Shown: positions 20,291 through 22,357 of the stretch, piece after piece | Layout of the letters: the number at the start of each line of letters is the position of its first letter | How positions within the stretch are numbered: position 1 is the stretch's first letter | Source of the DNA: CAIPSZ01 sp038065015 | GTDB taxonomy: Bacteria > Patescibacteriota > Patescibacteriia > PEXW01 | Length of the DNA stretch: 22,357 nt | Assembly: GCA_038065015.1 (NCBI GenBank) | Contig: JBBTRU010000010.1 | Coordinates: forward strand, 1-22,357 | Reading direction: 5' to 3' | The notes under the pieces: model-generated | Told to the model about the DNA's origin: nothing | Database searches by the model: none | What the model saw: only the letters and a program-made list of their open reading frames with translations | Made by a program: the position numbers and the translations under genes

Positions 20291-21580
20291 ATGCAAGTGA
20301 CCGTATCCAAGCTACCCAAGAGCGTAGTCAAACTCACCGTGGAACTTACGGCCGAGGAATTTGCACCACACCTCAAAGGTGCACTCCAGCACCTGGCGGC
20401 CGAGGCGAAGATACCCGGCTTCCGCCCCGGCATGGCCCCGCGAGAAATGATTGAGAAGAAAGTCGGCCTTGGGGCAATCCTGGAGCACGCGGCCGAACAT
20501 GCTGTGCAAGACGCGTATACCAAGGCAGTGCTGGAACACAAACTTAAAACCATTGGCGGCCCCAAAATTAGCGTGGAAAAACTCGCTGAAGGCAATCCTT
20601 TCATTTTCTCCGCCGAAGTTGCCGTGCTGCCCGAAATTACGGTTGGTAACCTGGCAAAGGTAAAAGTGGAAAAGAAACCGGTGGAAATCACCAGCGAGCA
20701 AATGGATAAAACCCTCAAGAGTTTGCAAGATATGCACGCCTCGCACGTCATTGCCAAGCGGCCGGCTAAAACGGGCGACCGGGTGGATGTGGACTTTGAT
20801 GTTTTCCTGGATAGCGTGCCGCTCGATGGCGGCAAGGGCAGCAACCAGAGCCTAACGATTGGTGAGAAGCTATTCATACCCGGTTTTGAAGAGCAGCTCA
20901 TTGGCCTGGAGGCGGAGAATGAGAAGTCTTTCAAACTCACTTTCCCCAAAGACTACGGAAAAAAGGAGTTACAGAATAAAGAGGCGGAATTCAAAGTAAA
21001 AGTCAAAGCAATCTACGACACCACAAAGCCGACCTTAGATGATGCCTTTGCCAAAAAACTCGGCAATTTTGAAAGCATGGAAAAGCTTCGTGAGAAGATT
21101 AAAGAGAACCTGCACGAAGAATCCAGCGAGCGGGAGCGCCAGCGCTACGAACAGGCGGTTATGGAAGCCTTGCTCAAAGAAAGCACGATTGACGACGTAC
21201 CCGCAATCCTCGTGGAAGCCGAGCAGGATAAAATGCTCAATGAACTAAAGCACGCCATTGAACATGACGGCGGCAAGTTCGACGATTACCTGTCATCCAT
21301 CAAGAAGACGTCTGACGAATTGAAAAAGGAATTCGCCAAACGGGCCGAGGAGCGCGTCAAAGTAGCGTTGCTGTTACGCAAGCTAGCCGATGATAATAAC
21401 CTACTTGCCACCAGTGCTGAAGTTGAGAATGAGATTAGTGCTGAAAAACTCCGCCTGGGCAACCAACCCGAACTCTTGAAGCAAGCCGAGTCCGAAGACT
21501 ACAAAAACTACCTGCGCATGGTGCTCACCAACCGCAAGACCATAGCCTGGGTGCTGGAGAAAGTGGAAGGCTCTAAGTAA
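20291..21580 (+). CDS. tig: Trigger factor, ribosome-associated chaperone/prolyl isomerase
   Basis: Trigger factor binds ribosomal protein L23 at the tunnel exit and shields nascent chains. The 429-residue protein has all three parts. The ribosome-binding N-terminal domain (1 to about 145) carries the signature GFRPGMAP (43-50). The FKBP-type prolyl isomerase domain (about 159-240) includes GDRVDVDFDVFLDG-like sequence and FIPGFEEQLIGLEAENEKSF. The helical C-terminal substrate-binding domain (about 248-429) begins at LDDAFAKKLGNFESMEKL. The length is normal for the family. The start ATG 20291 is fixed by the family N-terminus MQVTVSKLPKSVVKL; no Shine-Dalgarno sequence is visible. The gap before it is filled with repeats. 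Usual partners clpP and clpX are not next to it. Confidence 0.96.
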   Translation: MQVTVSKLPKSVVKLTVELTAEEFAPHLKGALQHLAAEAKIPGFRPGMAPREMIEKKVGLGAILEHAAEHAVQDAYTKAVLEHKLKTIGGPKISVEKLAEGNPFIFSAEVAVLPEITVGNLAKVKVEKKPVEITSEQMDKTLKSLQDMHASHVIAKRPAKTGDRVDVDFDVFLDSVPLDGGKGSNQSLTIGEKLFIPGFEEQLIGLEAENEKSFKLTFPKDYGKKELQNKEAEFKVKVKAIYDTTKPTLDDAFAKKLGNFESMEKLREKIKENLHEESSERERQRYEQAVMEALLKESTIDDVPAILVEAEQDKMLNELKHAIEHDGGKFDDYLSSIKKTSDELKKEFAKRAEERVKVALLLRKLADDNNLLATSAEVENEISAEKLRLGNQPELLKQAESEDYKNYLRMVLTNRKTIAWVLEKVEGSK

Positions 21581-21685
21581 ACCCCTCCTCATTCCATCCG
21601 GTCGCTCCCGATGGGTCGCGCCGCCTTCGGCCCCTCCGAGAGGGGAGGATATCTCAATAATATCCCCTCCTCTCGGAGGAGGGGT
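21581..21685. repeat. Dispersed GC-rich repeat, copy C, with terminal hairpins
   Basis: CCCCTCCTC at 21582 opens the element. The 34-nt core at 21601-21634 is identical to copy B. A long palindromic segment then pairs CCCCTCC-type and GGAGGGG-type arms around ATATC (21631-21684). It starts 1 nt after the tig stop and could terminate tig transcripts as a hairpin. Confidence 0.8.
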
Positions 21686-21707
21686 GTCTCCCGCTCGAGC
21701 GGGAGAC
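21686..21707. repeat. Perfect 22-bp palindrome
   Basis: GTCTCCCGCTC (21686-21696) is followed at once by its exact reverse complement GAGCGGGAGAC. It lies at the right border of repeat copy C and just before the terminator of the convergent small gene. Confidence 0.8.
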
Positions 21708-21717
21708 GGGGTGGTTG

Positions 21718-21747
21718 AAAAAAGCGTAACTGTTATTCAGTCACGCT
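21718..21747 (-). terminator. Terminator of the small basic protein gene
   Basis: On the minus strand AGCGTGACTG (21747-21738) pairs with CAGTTACGCT (21732-21723), with one G-U pair, followed by a run of T (21723-21718). The TGA stop codon lies at the edge of the loop, so termination hairpin and gene end overlap. Confidence 0.82.
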
Positions 21748-21886
21748 CTTCGAGAATGGGCTTGCGGTGCTTCGTCCGCCGCTTGTAGTCTTTGCCATGC
21801 GGCATGGCTTTGGGCGGCTTCTGCGGCACCGGGATCCGGCCAGGTTTTTTAAATCCCTGGAGCGAATCGGGTTTTTTCTTTCCCAC
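21737..21886 (-). CDS. Small basic Lys/Pro-rich protein, GTG start
   Basis: The 49-residue product begins VGKKKPDSLQGF at GTG 21886. It is strongly basic and proline-rich (PGRIPVPQKPPK, then KDYKRRTKHRKP) and ends EERD. It has no membrane or signal segment and no family I recognise. The composition suggests RNA, ribosome or DNA contact. The start is decided by an excellent AAAGGAGG (21892-21899), 5 nt upstream of GTG. A promoter (21913-21940) and a terminator (21718-21747) frame it exactly. Extending the frame to an ATG at 22018 would run through the divergent endonuclease gene and is rejected. Expression looks well supported; the function is unknown. Confidence 0.75.
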   Translation of the reverse strand: MGKKKPDSLQGFKKPGRIPVPQKPPKAMPHGKDYKRRTKHRKPILEERD

Positions 21887-21912
21887 GGGTTCCTCCTTTG
21901 TTTGAACCGTGA

Positions 21913-21940
21913 AGTGTAGCAGAAATGTACGCGATGTCAA
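21913..21940 (-). promoter_or_regulatory. Promoter of the small basic protein gene
   Basis: Minus strand TTGACA (21935-21940) and TACACT (21913-21918) are 16 nt apart, with TGC directly before the -10 box. The -35 box is back to back with the TGC of the divergent nfo promoter at 21941. Confidence 0.7.
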
Positions 21941-21949
21941 TGCTATACT
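21941..21949 (+). promoter_or_regulatory. Extended -10 promoter, leaderless nfo
   Basis: TG (21941-21942), one base, and TATACT (21944-21949) end exactly 6 nt before ATG 21956. No Shine-Dalgarno sequence is present. Confidence 0.62.
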
Positions 21950-21955
21950 ACCCCC

Positions 21956-22357
21956 ATGCTCATCGGCCACCACGTTTCGGCAGCGGGCGGCAGCCAGAAC
22001 GCCCCGAAGAACGCACACGACCTAAAGTGCGAAGTCTTCCAGTTCTTCACCCGCTCCCCGCAAGGTGGCACCGCGCCGAAGCTGACCCCGAATATCGTTG
22101 CCGCTTTCAAAGCCGAAAACGCAAAGTACGGCATCCCGCGCACGTACGTGCACACGCCCTACTTCATAAACTTTGCCTCGGCAAACCCGCGCTTGCGCAA
22201 AGGTTCTATAGAAATTGTCCGGGGCGAGCTGGAACGCTCATCCCTCTTGGGCGTAACGGCAATAATGACGCACTTAGGGTCAGCCAAAGACGTACCAGAA
22301 GCAAAGGCGACGAAGATGGTGGCTGATGCAATAAAGGAGATTCTCAAAGGGTATACC
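21956..22357 (+). CDS. nfo: Endonuclease IV (AP endonuclease), 3'-truncated by the window
   Basis: The frame is open from ATG 21956 to the last base, giving the first 134 residues of a family normally about 280 long. MLIGHHVSAAGGSQNAPKNA matches the endonuclease IV start (GAHVSAAGG). EVFQFFTRSPQG (26-37) matches the FQIFTKNP region. VHTPYFINFAS (65-75) contains the first zinc-ligand His66, and IMTHLGSA (103-110) contains His106 in place of the usual FHPGSH. The enzyme cuts the DNA backbone at abasic sites and needs three zinc ions; the remaining ligands lie beyond the window. The gene is divergent from the small basic protein gene and probably leaderless. Confidence 0.92.
   Translation, partial: MLIGHHVSAAGGSQNAPKNAHDLKCEVFQFFTRSPQGGTAPKLTPNIVAAFKAENAKYGIPRTYVHTPYFINFASANPRLRKGSIEIVRGELERSSLLGVTAIMTHLGSAKDVPEAKATKMVADAIKEILKGYT

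Noticed and set aside
21887..22018. ATG-started 93-residue version of the small basic protein
   Set aside because: It would run through the endonuclease IV start and both promoters; GTG 21886 has a perfect ribosome binding site.
1..22357. Alternative genetic code with UGA as glycine
   Set aside because: TGA ends the sigma factor in a classic ATGA overlap and ends the first PlsC gene and the 49-residue basic gene at family-consistent places.
1..22357. CRISPR array, tRNA or rRNA genes
   Set aside because: No regularly spaced repeats and no cloverleaf or rRNA sequence were noticed. The repeats present are single palindromes in gaps.

Overview
The window reads as a chromosomal segment of a small-genome bacterium, most likely a member of the Candidate Phyla Radiation (Patescibacteria). 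This is inferred from the gene set, not from a marker-gene search. Pointers are short, tightly packed genes, a two-helix VirB2/Mbov_0395-like pilin, an ECF sigma factor next to a three-helix DUF5666-like protein, a compact cytidylate-kinase-like enzyme, a K+-independent membrane pyrophosphatase and many palindromic intergenic repeats. UGA is used as a stop, so genetic code 11 fits. Most of the window is GC-rich. The stretches at about 3634-4240 and 18399-19900 are visibly AT-richer.

Layout. (i) 1-3516: rpsO, a NYN-domain RNase-like gene and pnp form an RNA/translation operon behind a consensus promoter, ending in an intrinsic terminator. (ii) 3634-6192: an unrecognised acidic protein, then an ECF sigma factor, a membrane DUF5666-like partner and a secreted DUF2680-like protein, which together look like an envelope-sensing unit. 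(iii) 6191-7684: a long palindromic repeat, an S-adenosylmethionine-decarboxylase-like gene, a second palindromic repeat, a four-helix membrane protein and a pilin-like protein. (iv) 7698-8873: a divergent Nudix-like / cytidylate-kinase-like pair. (v) About 8939-9358: a stretch without a credible ORF that has a consensus extended -10 promoter, at least six good helices and a strong terminator. It is the best candidate here for an undescribed structured RNA. (vi) 9398-12785: rnhB, a methyltransferase, yraN and nusA. (vii) 12994-18398: an H+-pyrophosphatase, then a lipid-assembly operon of CDP-alcohol phosphatidyltransferase, two PlsC acyltransferases and a PaaK-like adenylate-forming ligase. 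(viii) 18418-19374: an ADP-ribosyltransferase-like gene inserted exactly behind the ligase and bounded by an approximately 25-bp direct repeat of the ligase 3' end. (ix) 19448-22357: a small membrane protein, a repeat-rich gap, trigger factor, a 49-residue basic protein and the start of endonuclease IV, which runs off the window.

Regulation. Two promoter styles recur. Housekeeping and RNA units (rpsO, nusA, the ncRNA) have TTGACA / TATAAT-type promoters with leaders. Four other genes have a -10 box ending exactly 6 nt before the ATG, which predicts leaderless mRNAs. Two divergent gene pairs pack both promoters into about 40 bp.
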